64,000 nt of DNA, taken from contig CAVZLR010000004.1 in assembly GCA_963776205.1 (NCBI GenBank), positions 744,001-808,000 of the forward strand, written 5' to 3'. This stretch comes from UBA4459 sp963776205. Lineage in GTDB: Bacteria; Bacteroidota; Bacteroidia; Bacteroidales; F082. Below the pieces are notes generated by a model. That model saw only the letters and a list, made by a program, of their open reading frames with translations. It did not search any database and was not told the DNA's origin. This document shows positions 7,491 to 15,868 of this stretch, one piece after another. Position numbers and translations under genes: made by a program. Position 1 is the stretch's first letter; each line of letters opens with the position of its first letter.

Positions 7491-7641
7491 CAATCAAAAC
7501 ACCTGCAAGAATTGTCATAGCCACTATGAACATTTGAAAGAACTGTTGCATTCCAGGGAGTATTTCTTCTTGTGCCTTGCCTGACATTGCAAATACAATG
7601 AGGTTAGCCAGCATAATATATTTTACAATAGATACTTTCAT
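7426..7641 (-). pseudogene. signal peptide fused to ThrE C-terminal fragment
   Basis: 71 codons. The N-terminus (MKVSIVKYIMLANLIVFAMSGKAQ) looks like a signal peptide from an unrelated exported protein. From residue 30 the sequence GMQQFFQMFIVAMTILAGVLIG matches the last transmembrane segment of the ThrE-type exporter at 9247-10494. A deletion near 7490 shifts the frame relative to the intact copy, adding the tail FGTRAIKPKAAFLLSCHKK. It is a chimeric remnant and is unlikely to be a functional exporter. Confidence 0.7.
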
Positions 7642-7664
7642 ATTATTTTTTTAACGGTTTGTTC

Positions 7665-8944
7665 TTAAAACAAATACTTCACCATTAATTGTAATCTTGA
7701 AGCAGTCCCTTGTGTGTCATTCACATTTATACGCTTTCCCATCATAAATTCTACTCCGGTATTTATATTCTTTATTGGAGACCAAATCAAATTAACATGA
7801 CCCGCCAGGCCTGCTTTCATATCATATCCTTCTTTATATTGAGATGGATCAATAGAATACCAGTTGGAATTGATATTGGTAACAAGTGTGTTTGACAGGC
7901 GGAATGCAAATCCAGCACTCAAATTATAGGCAGGCATTGTTTCTAAGGTGCCTTGTGGCGTAACAATGGCAGAACTTTGCGTGCCTATTGTAGATACAAT
8001 TTGACTCCCCCAACCCTGTCCATAACTCGCCAACCAAATGAAGTAGTGTTTTTTCGTTCCAAAGTATTCTCTTCCACTAAAGCTAAAGCCCCACCCTATT
8101 GCCGTAGCATTGGGCATATCGCCCAAACCATCCCAACGGAGTTGAAATACCGAAGCACCTATCATTAATCGACCACCGGAGGTAGTCTTTTTTGTGATTC
8201 GACCGGCCAAAAGAGGAAGTAGTTGGCTAGCTAAACCAACGGTATCACTACCATCAATACCAGGAAACTCAAGCATTTCAACACCCAGCGCATACATAAA
8301 CTTACCTCCAAGCTTATCTTCCCATCGAACTTGAGCTCTTCGCGTTCCCGTCAAGGCATCGCCCGCTGCAAAATCAATAGTGGCTGGAACGGCATACAAA
8401 TCGGATTGCGTACCCCATGCTCTACCAACGAGTAGTCGACCCATTACCCCATATGCAAGACGCAATCGTGGTGCTCATATTAAACGGCCCCCGATCAAGG
8501 TTGAAAAAGTCCATTTCAATAAATATGCGATACGGCCGCCCTGATTTTGAAATGCTTCTCACATCAATACTGAAACGCGTTTCGCGCGCAAACAGGTTCA
8601 TGTAGCCACTTTGCATCAGGGCGTTCATCTCCGGCTACAGGAACATTCTGTATTAGAAATTGAAACCGGTCATAAGCCCCATCAAAATCTTGGATGTAAT
8701 CCAATTTTACATAGCCACCAATAGCCATGCGGGCTTTGGAGCCAAACAAGGGCCAAGACTTAGGGAAAGTAGCATCAACCAAATCCTGGCCAGTATAATC
8801 AATCATGTTATCTCTAAAATCGTCTATTCTGATTGAATCATTTTTAGCCGTATTCAGGGTGTCTCCTGCTTGCCAAACCTGGCCGAAAGTGGGCAAAAAT
8901 GCGCAAGTGCCCAGCACTGCGAAAAAGAAGGTAAGTTTTTTCAT
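7665..8944 (-). CDS. DcaP-like trimeric outer-membrane porin (two frameshifts)
   Basis: An N-terminal signal peptide (MKKLTFFFAVLGTCAFLPTFGQ) precedes SKARMAIGGYVKLDYIQDFDGAYDRFQF, the first strands of DcaP-like porins. The next section (ARETRFSIDVRSISKSGRPYRIFIEMDFF) and the C-terminal part (RLAYGVMGRLLVGRAWGTQSDL to VKYLF) are in different frames. Joins are needed near 8630 and 8470. The protein ends in Phe, as beta-barrel proteins do. Joined length is about 425 residues, normal for the family. Its start overlaps the stop of the upstream small membrane protein (ATGA). It probably admits the substrate of the island, an organic acid. Confidence 0.8.
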
Positions 8945-9165
8945 TGTTCTTTGTTTTTGTTGAGATTAGCTAAAACTTGATAATACAATTCATCTGTTTG
9001 GTTAATAATTACTTTCCACCTGATATAATAAATTCCGATAAAAAAGAGGTACAACGCATCTGATATTTCTATGACATGAAACGATTCTAATACGCGCCTA
9101 CCGATGATAAAACGGAGAACAATCAGCAAAAACAAGAAGACAATGCTTCCACGATTTGTTAGCAT
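8941..9165 (-). CDS. small membrane protein, unknown function
   Basis: 74 residues with two hydrophobic stretches (GSIVFLFLLIVLRFIIG and ISDALYLFFIGIYYI) and a charged C-terminus. No family is recognised. It shares its leader with the 7385 gene and overlaps the porin start by ATGA, so it is translationally coupled to the porin. Confidence 0.6.
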   Translation of the reverse strand: MLTNRGSIVFLFLLIVLRFIIGRRVLESFHVIEISDALYLFFIGIYYIRWKVIINQTDELYYQVLANLNKNKEQ

Positions 9166-9270
9166 CTCTCTATTTTAATTTATAGATTTTCATAATCGAT
9201 TATACTTATTTCTTATGGCAACTAAGCAAAAATGCAGCCTTAAGTTTTATAGCCCTGGTTCCGAACGAAC
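9164..9270 (-). repeat. 107-bp repeat, copy 2 (thrE 3' end plus leader)
   Basis: This is the partner of 7384-7490. Here the ThrE frame reads through to a normal stop at 9247 (VVRSEPGL), so this is the parent copy and 7384-7490 the derived, deleted one. Confidence 0.8.
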
Positions 9271-10494
9271 AACCGTGTATCCAATCATTATCCCCACAAG
9301 GATCGTCATCGCTACGATGAACATTTGAAAAAATTGCTGAACACCTAGTGTTATATCTCCCTGTGCCATGGATGCCAAACCTCGAAAACCGATGCTGCCA
9401 CTTACCAACATCACGATGGCAGGAATAAGTACGATAGAAGTTGGACGTCCTGTTTTCCTGGCCCATATGTTGGCAACAACCACGGCAACGATTGTTCCCA
9501 GCAGGTTTCCAAGGTTGCCATCCAAAACCCAACTGCCTGCCAGAACCCCCAAATACGCTAAGCCAGATACAATGACAGCCCAGGTAAAATCTCTGCGCGA
9601 AACCTGGAACGCCAGGCACAACCCGACAAGAAGCAAAGGAAAAAGAAGAAACATCCAATTTTGCGATACTGGTGTTTCTGGTTCACCAGCTGCTATGGTA
9701 ACTAAAAGGCTTGCCATGCCAACTCCAATTAGGGCACCGGCAATCTGCATGACAAGGGTAATCAATCCGCTCATCAAGTTTGATATACCTGATATGACAT
9801 GTTGTGCCACCAATTCACCGGCGCCAAGACTCACGGTGTAACCCGGAAGAATAATGGCAACAGCCGATAATATCACCAGCACCAGGTTAAGATCGGGCAC
9901 CCAATATTTAACAAGCGTAGCCAGAAAGCCAATAATTAATGCGGTTGAAAGCGGCATCCACTTCATTGTGGTAGCGCCTAAACGAGCTGAAAGTAAAACC
10001 AGGCCATACGCCAGCATGCTGAATACTGCGGCAATAATCGTATCTGTCCAACCTGCTCCTAAAAGTGGCGCCAAGCCAAGCCCGACCAGAACGTAACCCA
10101 TCATACTCGCAAACTTTCCCCATGGTGGGGGAAGTTGGTCGATGGCATCAATACGCGCGTTGGCATCTGTGATAGACAAAGTCCCTTCTTTAATTTCGTT
10201 CAATACATCGCCAAGTCGGGCCAACTTATCCAAATCAATATTCGGAGGCGGTGTGGCCATGACTTCAACACGCTGTTGTGAATCAGGGGTTTCGTTTAAA
10301 GCAAATATGATTTCAACAGGAGTAGACTTAAATACACCCTGATAGCCCAATTTCTCAGATAAGCTCGTAAGGAAAGACTCCAACCTGGTTGAGGTAGAAC
10401 CGTATTTATGCGCTGCAACGCCTACCTTAAGGATAAAACTCCAGGCTTCGTCAAAGGAAACCTTTGAGCCTTCAGACAATTTTGATTCTTTCAT
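9247..10494 (-). CDS. ThrE-type threonine/serine exporter family protein
   Basis: 415 residues combining the N-terminal ThrE domain (about 1-255, with GVAAHKYGSTSTRLESFL and GYTVSLGAGELVAQHVISG) and the C-terminal YjjB-like domain (about 275-410), a total of around ten transmembrane segments. Fused ThrE proteins export small amino acids. In this cluster it may expel an amino acid freed by amide hydrolysis. The start MKESKLSEG has the MKES leader found elsewhere in the island, preceded by the amidohydrolase terminator. A truncated copy of its 3' end is at 7426-7590. Confidence 0.85.
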   Translation of the reverse strand: MKESKLSEGSKVSFDEAWSFILKVGVAAHKYGSTSTRLESFLTSLSEKLGYQGVFKSTPVEIIFALNETPDSQQRVEVMATPPPNIDLDKLARLGDVLNEIKEGTLSITDANARIDAIDQLPPPWGKFASMMGYVLVGLGLAPLLGAGWTDTIIAAVFSMLAYGLVLLSARLGATTMKWMPLSTALIIGFLATLVKYWVPDLNLVLVILSAVAIILPGYTVSLGAGELVAQHVISGISNLMSGLITLVMQIAGALIGVGMASLLVTIAAGEPETPVSQNWMFLLFPLLLVGLCLAFQVSRRDFTWAVIVSGLAYLGVLAGSWVLDGNLGNLLGTIVAVVVANIWARKTGRPTSIVLIPAIVMLVSGSIGFRGLASMAQGDITLGVQQFFQMFIVAMTILVGIMIGYTVVRSEPGL

Positions 10495-10510
10495 TTAAAC
10501 AAGTTGTAAA

Positions 10511-10541
10511 AAGAGCTCTGCTTTACAGGCAGAGCCCTCTT
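10511..10541. terminator. terminator-like hairpin after amidohydrolase gene
   Basis: AAGAGCTCTGC and GCAGAG-CTCTT form an imperfect stem directly after the amidohydrolase stop at 10542. The same GAGCTCTGC hairpin type recurs at 11910-11940 and 14521-14553. Confidence 0.65.
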
Positions 10542-11885
10542 CTATTTATTGATTGAATTTTTGTAGATCACGCCGTCTTTCATGATGATAACGAAGTTTT
10601 TATGCGGATCGGCAATGAGGTTAATGTCCTCCAGGGGATTTCCATCGACCAAAAGCAGGTCGGCTAAAGCGCCTTCTTTAACCACACCGTTCTCGCCTGG
10701 ATATGGATCGCGAGGCCCGGAACGCTTTATAATCTTATAGTTCTGGCTGGTCGCAATCTTTAGCACTTCCCACGGCTCGAAATAGCGGACGAGCTTCGCC
10801 AACTGAGCCCCCTGACGCTCTGCGAGTGCCGGATTACCCTGTGTATCTGTCCCAAACCCGAAGAGCAAGTCATATTTCTTTGCTAACGCGAAGGCATTAT
10901 CGGTTCCTGAGATCAGTTGCTGGTATTTTTTTTCCGCAAATGAACCTGGAGGCAGTGGGATGGCATCCTCATCGTCATAGAAGGGCTGCAGGCAAACTGA
11001 AGTATTCGTCTCCTGCATAAGTTTTGCTGTTTCCTCATCAATCAACTGGCCGTGCTCTACATTGCGGACACCACCGCGGATTGCGTTCTGGATCGCCTTC
11101 GCGGAATAGGAGTGAACAGTCACATAGGTGCCCCAGTTCTCCGCGACTTCAACCGCTGCAGCAATTTCATCGATGGTGTATTGCGATACGTCTAGTGGAT
11201 CCGAAGGGGAGGCGACCCCTCCACCGGCCATGAGCTTAATAAAGGCTGCACCTTGCATCAGGTTCTCGCGCACGCGCTGCATGACTTGCGCCCTGCCGTC
11301 TGCGATCGCGACCGTACCCATCCTTTCTGACGGAGTAAGATCCCGTGAATAGCTTCGAGGGATATCAACCGTGCTACGGAAATCGGCATGTCCACCCGTT
11401 TGGGAGATCATCGAACCCGCAGCGTAGATCCGGGGGCCAACGAACATACCCTCATCGATTACCTCCTTTAAATCAAATACAGGGCCGCCCATGTCTCTCA
11501 CTGCGGTGAAGCCCCGCATAAGCGTCTTTTCTGCCCCATGGGCCGCCACGAGATTCAGTTTGCCCGCACCAGCCGAAAACGGGTCCAAAGTCATATAGGC
11601 CGCCATGCTGTGCCAATGAGCATCTGTAAGGCCAGGCATCAGCGTGCGCCCACCTCCGTCGATCACCGTCGCACCCTTGGCCTTGATCGGGCTTGTAGAG
11701 ATCGTTTTGATCAAATTGCCCTCGATCAGTACGTTGGCGTTTTCAATCAGTTTTTCATTCACTCCGTCAAAGATGTTGACATTGGTGATCAAGGTTTGCG
11801 CAGGATTGTCCTGTGCAATAGCTACGGAACACCATCCAATGATGGCGATTGCTGTGGTCAGAATTTTCATTTTTAAGTTTGCCAT
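10542..11885 (-). CDS. exported metal-dependent amidohydrolase (Sgx9260/prolidase-like)
   Basis: 447 residues with a signal peptide (MKILTTAIAIIGWCSVAIAQ after MANLK). It carries a complete binuclear amidohydrolase site: H90 and H92 (DAHWH), probable carboxylated K217 (FIKLMAGGG), H258 (TVHSYS), H278 (VEHGQ) and D347 (FGTDTQG). Relatives hydrolyse X-Pro, X-Lys or N-acyl amino-acid type amides. It is probably periplasmic. Codon use is more GC-rich than host genes. The 55 bp before its start are nearly the same as those before the 14497 gene. Confidence 0.88.
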   Translation of the reverse strand: MANLKMKILTTAIAIIGWCSVAIAQDNPAQTLITNVNIFDGVNEKLIENANVLIEGNLIKTISTSPIKAKGATVIDGGGRTLMPGLTDAHWHSMAAYMTLDPFSAGAGKLNLVAAHGAEKTLMRGFTAVRDMGGPVFDLKEVIDEGMFVGPRIYAAGSMISQTGGHADFRSTVDIPRSYSRDLTPSERMGTVAIADGRAQVMQRVRENLMQGAAFIKLMAGGGVASPSDPLDVSQYTIDEIAAAVEVAENWGTYVTVHSYSAKAIQNAIRGGVRNVEHGQLIDEETAKLMQETNTSVCLQPFYDDEDAIPLPPGSFAEKKYQQLISGTDNAFALAKKYDLLFGFGTDTQGNPALAERQGAQLAKLVRYFEPWEVLKIATSQNYKIIKRSGPRDPYPGENGVVKEGALADLLLVDGNPLEDINLIADPHKNFVIIMKDGVIYKNSINK

Positions 11886-11918
11886 AATTTTCTGTTTTAA
11901 AGTTGTTTAAAAGAGCTC
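11881..11918 (-). repeat. MA[NI]LK leader repeat, copy 1
   Basis: 38 bp including the start codon, matched at 14493-14530 with two mismatches. In - strand order it is hairpin arm, TTTAAA-AACTTTAAAACAGAAAAT, then ATGGC. Confidence 0.8.
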
Positions 11919-11940
11919 CGCTTAGCAGGCAGAGCTCTTT
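11910..11940. terminator. GAGCTC hairpin upstream of amidohydrolase
   Basis: AAAGAGCTCCGC pairs with GCAGAGCTCTTT (one mismatch) and is followed by a T-rich tract. It lies about 65 bases after the DUF1269 gene stop and just before the amidohydrolase leader. Confidence 0.65.
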
Positions 11941-12005
11941 ATTTTAATTATTCTCCAGCGAAGAAGTTACACAGCAGTTTGAAGGCAAGCTGCGAGTGAT
12001 AAACA

Positions 12006-12512
12006 CTATTTTTTGAGAGCACTTTTAAGTTGATCCAAAAGGGCATCGTCCAGCAAAGTTTCAAATGCCTGAAATTCGAAATCAGCAAGTTCACTTTTGA
12101 ATTCCAGTATTGCCGCATCAGGCCCAATTAAAACAATAGCTGAGGTATCATTTCCCAATGAATTGGCAAACGCATTTAGCTGTGGGTCGGTAGACTGGAT
12201 ATTTTCCTGCTGCCCGATAACACCGCCAATAGCACCTCCTGCTGCTGCTCCTGCAATTGCACCTGCTGGCCCTAATAGCAATCCGAGAAGGCTACCGGCT
12301 ATAACACCAAGGCCAACGCCAGCCGGCCCCATTCTGCTATCCTGGGCCCAGGTGCTGTGCACCCGCATATGCCCTTTCTGGTTGATGGAAATTACAGCGT
12401 AATCTCCTTCTTCATACCAGATGTATGCTTTCTGGCTGTCCTCAATTTTGTTCAGCACCTTGTGTGCTGTTCGTTTGCCTTCAAAGACAACTCCCATAAA
12501 ATATATTTCCAT
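12006..12512 (-). CDS. DUF1269-family membrane-associated protein
   Basis: 168 residues. A Gly/Ala-rich segment near residues 63-97 (GVGLGVIAGSLLGLLLGPAG to GGAIGGVIG) forms a membrane hairpin between two soluble parts. The sequence VFEGKRTAHKVLNKIEDSQ, with a central glycine-zipper, fits DUF1269, often a stress-related protein. The biochemical role is unknown. It lies 39 bases downstream of an HdeD-like gene, so the two are probably co-transcribed. Confidence 0.8.
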   Translation of the reverse strand: MEIYFMGVVFEGKRTAHKVLNKIEDSQKAYIWYEEGDYAVISINQKGHMRVHSTWAQDSRMGPAGVGLGVIAGSLLGLLLGPAGAIAGAAAGGAIGGVIGQQENIQSTDPQLNAFANSLGNDTSAIVLIGPDAAILEFKSELADFEFQAFETLLDDALLDQLKSALKK

Positions 12513-12551
12513 GTTGTTTATGTGTTTTAGATTGAATTAAACTGCTTTTGA

Positions 12552-13067
12552 TTATTTGTTGCTGAACGAAAAAATAATATTATAAATTCCTGCTATAAAA
12601 AGTATGATAGCAAACCAAATGGCTAATGTTAATCCTGCAGCAAGAGGGTTAAACATAATCGTGGTGGAAAGCAGGAAAATAAGTATTCCGGAAACCATTT
12701 TTATTCCGGTATTGCCTTTACTGGAGAAAGCATCAACAAAAAGCAGAATGCCGTAAAATGATCCCCAGAAACCAATAACGAAAGGCAATACTGCTGCAGT
12801 TACTGCCGGATTTGCCATAAAAATAAATCCAATGAAGATGTCCATGAGCCCTTCAAACACGCGCCAGCCCCAGTTTTCAAGAACTCCCCTTACCGAGAAT
12901 CCGAGTATTATGTTGAGAATACCCGATAGAATCATACCTATCCCGATATAAACAGCCCATGCGAATAAAGCTCCGGCCGGACTCATAAATACGAGGATGG
13001 CTAATAAGATCATTACGATACCTTTGATTAATTGAAGATACCAGTTTGTTGTCATTTGATTTTCCAT
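12552..13067 (-). CDS. HdeD family (DUF308) membrane protein
   Basis: 171 residues with about six transmembrane segments in the paired pattern of HdeD/DUF308 (GIVMILLAILVFMSPAGALF, FEGLMDIFIGFIFMANP, GILIFLLSTTIMFNPLAAG). HdeD proteins are linked to acid resistance in enterobacteria; the function here is inferred only. It is paired with the DUF1269 gene, so the two may form a small envelope-stress unit in the island. Confidence 0.85.
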   Translation of the reverse strand: MENQMTTNWYLQLIKGIVMILLAILVFMSPAGALFAWAVYIGIGMILSGILNIILGFSVRGVLENWGWRVFEGLMDIFIGFIFMANPAVTAAVLPFVIGFWGSFYGILLFVDAFSSKGNTGIKMVSGILIFLLSTTIMFNPLAAGLTLAIWFAIILFIAGIYNIIFSFSNK

Positions 13068-13100
13068 TTTTACTAAAATTTTAGTTAAACATTAATTTTA

Positions 13101-13133
13101 TTATTTACCTGCTAAGAATTTTGATTCTTTCAT
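13101..13133 (-). pseudogene. ten-codon fusion scar MKESKFLAGK
   Basis: ATG at 13133 and TAA at 13101 enclose a frame whose first five codons match the MKESK start of the ThrE gene (10494) and whose last codons resemble the LAGK-stop end of the serine hydrolase (14566). A 24-bp stretch around the start (13119-13142) is identical to 10480-10503. It is best read as what is left when a whole gene was lost between a start and an end. Confidence 0.6.
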
Positions 13134-13149
13134 TTAAACAAGCTCTAAT

Positions 13150-13180
13150 AAAGGACACTTCTCTTATTGAAGCGTCCTTT
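13150..13180. terminator. hairpin downstream of C45 hydrolase gene
   Basis: AAAGGACACTTC and GAAGCGTCCTTT form a 12-bp stem with one mismatch around TCTTATT. A related hairpin precedes the acyl-CoA synthetase (about 6643-6672). It probably terminates the gene ending at 13256. Confidence 0.6.
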
Positions 13181-13255
13181 TTGTCTGTTGAATTTTATTT
13201 CTTTTTATTCTCAACGGAGCATTTTCGCTGCATCACACATGAAGCCTGTCGCCTT

Positions 13256-14497
13256 TTAGTCAAAACCAAAAGTGAAAGGTTCACTCATGCGGGTCTTCAT
13301 ATGGTTTGTGCCAGGCACTGGCCCATCATCCCCGAGGTAGAAGCGAACTGTTATTTCAGGTTTAGATAAATCACAATTCGTGTTTATTAAGGTACGTTCT
13401 TTAAAGGCAGCTTCCGCTTTCTTGTCATCGACAAAGGCGCAGTGGACAACATCGACCAAATCTTTCGCATCCGCTTTTTTAAACGGAGCCTTCATACCTG
13501 CATAGGTTTTGTCTAAAAGATTCATCCGATAAAAAGTATTGTGTTCTGCCTCCTCACTGTAAGCAGGGAATTTACTGGAATCAGTATACAAAGCTATTGG
13601 ATGATTTGTACAGAATAATGGCTCTCCTGGTTTTCGATCAGTAAATACATAAGCCTGGGATGTTTTGTCGATCTCGAAAACGGTGGCATTTCCATCACCA
13701 TCAGCAATGAGCATATGAATACACATACCTACTTGCATGACACGAGTTGTTAGGATTTCTTTTTTTGCTTCTTCAACTGTAGCACATTTACTAAGAAGGT
13801 AAGCACCAAGTTGAACATCTGACAATCCATTTATTCTACCGCCAGCCATAGGAGCACCGCCTGCACCAACTCCATGCGAGTCTGCGAAGGTTGTAAAATA
13901 GAGTCCCTTCTCATTAATACCATCAATAAATGGCGTTAATACGTCATGACCACCAACTAATATACTTTTGAATCCTTTATCAGGTCGAAACTCAATGACA
14001 TTTGCTCTTTCTTCACATCCATGTGCACCTTCAGGGCCCTTTTTACCAAAAAGCGTACTCCATGTTGGCAGCGGAAATAAGTCGTGATTACGAGCTGTAA
14101 ATACTCCTTTTTTAGAATCACTCTTCTCTATGGGTAGCACAAGACCTGAGCATGCGCTGAATGACCCACTGATTGATTCACCTCTGACACAGTCATAAAC
14201 GTCGTAGGGTAGACTAGTGGTGTCGTATTCATTATCATCCTCTGATAGACCATATGCACGACTAACGCCCTTAGCGCGTTCGTTCATTGCTGGCCAGTTG
14301 CGCTTGAAAAATTCTCTACGTGCTTCGCCATAGATGGGATTATCATATTTCTCGAGTGTGCAGTCATATTTTTCTTTTGCGAGGGAAGCTAATTCATAGC
14401 CTATTTCCTCATCGCTACCAGCTATAATAATATGATGTGGTTTTGCATAGTTTCCTTCTGTAAAAGGATAAATGGGTTCGTTTTTTAAAATTGCCAT
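13256..14497 (-). CDS. C45-family (acyl-CoA:6-APA acyltransferase-like) Ntn hydrolase
   Basis: 413 residues without a signal peptide. The central part has an Ntn-hydrolase nucleophile candidate, C116 in FSACSGL, followed by R136, N137 and D139 in TARNHDLFP, then GINEKGLYFTTFADSHG and IADGDGNATVFEID. This is the pattern of peptidase family C45 and the related choloylglycine hydrolase/acid ceramidase group, which mature by self-cleavage before Cys and cut or form linear amides. It may remove or transfer an acyl group from an N-acyl compound. Its leader is duplicated at 11885. Confidence 0.78.
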   Translation of the reverse strand: MAILKNEPIYPFTEGNYAKPHHIIIAGSDEEIGYELASLAKEKYDCTLEKYDNPIYGEARREFFKRNWPAMNERAKGVSRAYGLSEDDNEYDTTSLPYDVYDCVRGESISGSFSACSGLVLPIEKSDSKKGVFTARNHDLFPLPTWSTLFGKKGPEGAHGCEERANVIEFRPDKGFKSILVGGHDVLTPFIDGINEKGLYFTTFADSHGVGAGGAPMAGGRINGLSDVQLGAYLLSKCATVEEAKKEILTTRVMQVGMCIHMLIADGDGNATVFEIDKTSQAYVFTDRKPGEPLFCTNHPIALYTDSSKFPAYSEEAEHNTFYRMNLLDKTYAGMKAPFKKADAKDLVDVVHCAFVDDKKAEAAFKERTLINTNCDLSKPEITVRFYLGDDGPVPGTNHMKTRMSEPFTFGFD

Positions 14498-14530
14498 AAT
14501 TTTCTGTTTTAAAGTTATTTAAAAGGGCTC
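14493..14530 (-). repeat. MA[NI]LK leader repeat, copy 2
   Basis: Partner of 11881-11918: 36 of 38 positions agree, from the hairpin arm through the start codon. Confidence 0.8.
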
Positions 14531-14553
14531 TGCTTTACGGGCAGAGCCCTTTT
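14521..14553. terminator. perfect 13-bp-stem terminator after serine hydrolase
   Basis: AAAAGGGCTCTGC pairs perfectly with GCAGAGCCCTTTT around TTTACGG, 13 bases after the serine hydrolase stop. It ends in T on one strand and A on the other. Confidence 0.75.
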
Positions 14554-14565
14554 CTTTATAATTTA

Positions 14566-15834
14566 TTATTTCCCTGCTAACATTTTTGCTGCAGCTCTTA
14601 AATACCCAGGTGAATGATCAATTCCTGAAATCGAATCTGGATTTGGGGCTAAGCCAAAGTATATTCCACAAAAGTCACGCTTCGGATCTACATAGATTCC
14701 TTGTCCCATATTTCCATGTTTGAACATGCCTCCATCAGGAAAATAATGATCCCATTGTGCTGTATTTTTTTCCGGAACTTCTCCAAACCAGTCTTGACCA
14801 TACTGTTCTTCTGTAGATCCTTTATAAGCTTTATGGTTTCCTAGATCTTGAATGGCTTTAAGTACATTATCTGAAACGATCTGTTCGCTTGCTACTACAT
14901 TCCAACTTGGTGTATGTATTAATGCAAAACGAAGAAAATCTTCCGGTGTACAATTGTGAAGCCCTGCACCTAAAGGAATGCCCTCTGCAAGTCCACAAAT
15001 AAACTGACCTTGCGCTCCAATCTTAGACCATACCCGTTCATTAAAGTATTCTTGCCATCTCATACCTGTTACATGTTCAGTGGCAAGCACCAACATCATA
15101 GTATTCGCACCAGAATATCTGAAACGGTCTCCTGCAGATTCATTGGGTAAAGGTTTTGCATCTTGAGCCATTGCTACCCAATCCCCTTTTCCTTCTTCAA
15201 AAGCAGCGGTAAACCACTTCGCAATCCACGTATCCGGATTCAATAGATTCTCTATCGTTTCTTCAATATCAAGTCCGGATGACATGTTCATGGCATTTTT
15301 CACACTTACCTTTTCCCATGCAGTACCTTTTAATCTCGGTACATAGTTAGCTATTGGTTTTTCAAGGTCTATTTTACCATCTTCAGCGAGCAGCATAATC
15401 AATAAACCCACCGTTGGTTTAGCTGCCGACATCCATATGTGTATGTCATTTGGATTCATTCCCGGATAGGTTTCAAAGACTACTTTTCCTTTGTGCGCCA
15501 TCATCATTGCTTGCACCTTACGTTTTCCACCTAAATACTCTTTTAAAGTAGGTGTAGTAGAGCCATCAAATGCGGTATAAGTTAAATCCAATAACTCAGG
15601 ATGATAATCTCGTTCTATAGTAGTCTTTCTGGATGGTGCTGGTACCACACAACTTTTAAAAAATTCCGGGATATGTAAATTGTAATAAACCGAATCTTCG
15701 CTTCCTGATTGCCAGTTTGGAAAGCTATATCGTTTTGTAGCAGCATCAACAAAATCTGCTGATTGAGGCTTTTTCCATTTGCTCATAGGAGTTACTAAGT
15801 TTAGCATCTCGTTTATTCTGTCTTGTTTACTCAT
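14566..15834 (-). CDS. class C beta-lactamase-like serine hydrolase
   Basis: 422 residues. The SxxK motif is S136-A-A-K139, followed by TVGLLIMLLAEDGKIDLEKPI and NAMNMSSGLDIEE, which is standard for the class C beta-lactamase/esterase EstB/6-aminohexanoate-dimer hydrolase family. The second motif is Y240-S-G-A-N. It has no obvious signal peptide, so may be cytoplasmic. Members hydrolyse esters, D-amino-acid amides or lactams, and substrate cannot be told from sequence. It lies between the class A-like enzyme and the C45 hydrolase. Confidence 0.85.
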   Translation of the reverse strand: MSKQDRINEMLNLVTPMSKWKKPQSADFVDAATKRYSFPNWQSGSEDSVYYNLHIPEFFKSCVVPAPSRKTTIERDYHPELLDLTYTAFDGSTTPTLKEYLGGKRKVQAMMMAHKGKVVFETYPGMNPNDIHIWMSAAKPTVGLLIMLLAEDGKIDLEKPIANYVPRLKGTAWEKVSVKNAMNMSSGLDIEETIENLLNPDTWIAKWFTAAFEEGKGDWVAMAQDAKPLPNESAGDRFRYSGANTMMLVLATEHVTGMRWQEYFNERVWSKIGAQGQFICGLAEGIPLGAGLHNCTPEDFLRFALIHTPSWNVVASEQIVSDNVLKAIQDLGNHKAYKGSTEEQYGQDWFGEVPEKNTAQWDHYFPDGGMFKHGNMGQGIYVDPKRDFCGIYFGLAPNPDSISGIDHSPGYLRAAAKMLAGK

Positions 15835-15868
15835 TTAATATTTAATTGTTAAATGAATATTTGTCTTA

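Noticed and set aside
9206..9658. 150-codon frame overlapping the thrE 3' end
   Set aside because: It is an alternative frame of the intact exporter gene; only its tail matches the frame-shifted remnant at 7426.
13121..13369. 82-codon + strand frame between the HdeD and C45 genes
   Set aside because: It runs through a terminator hairpin and the 3' end of the C45 gene on the opposite strand.
13256..14497. bile salt hydrolase
   Set aside because: The Cys is internal (C116), not at residue 2, and surrounding motifs fit the C45/6-APA acyltransferase group better than C59.
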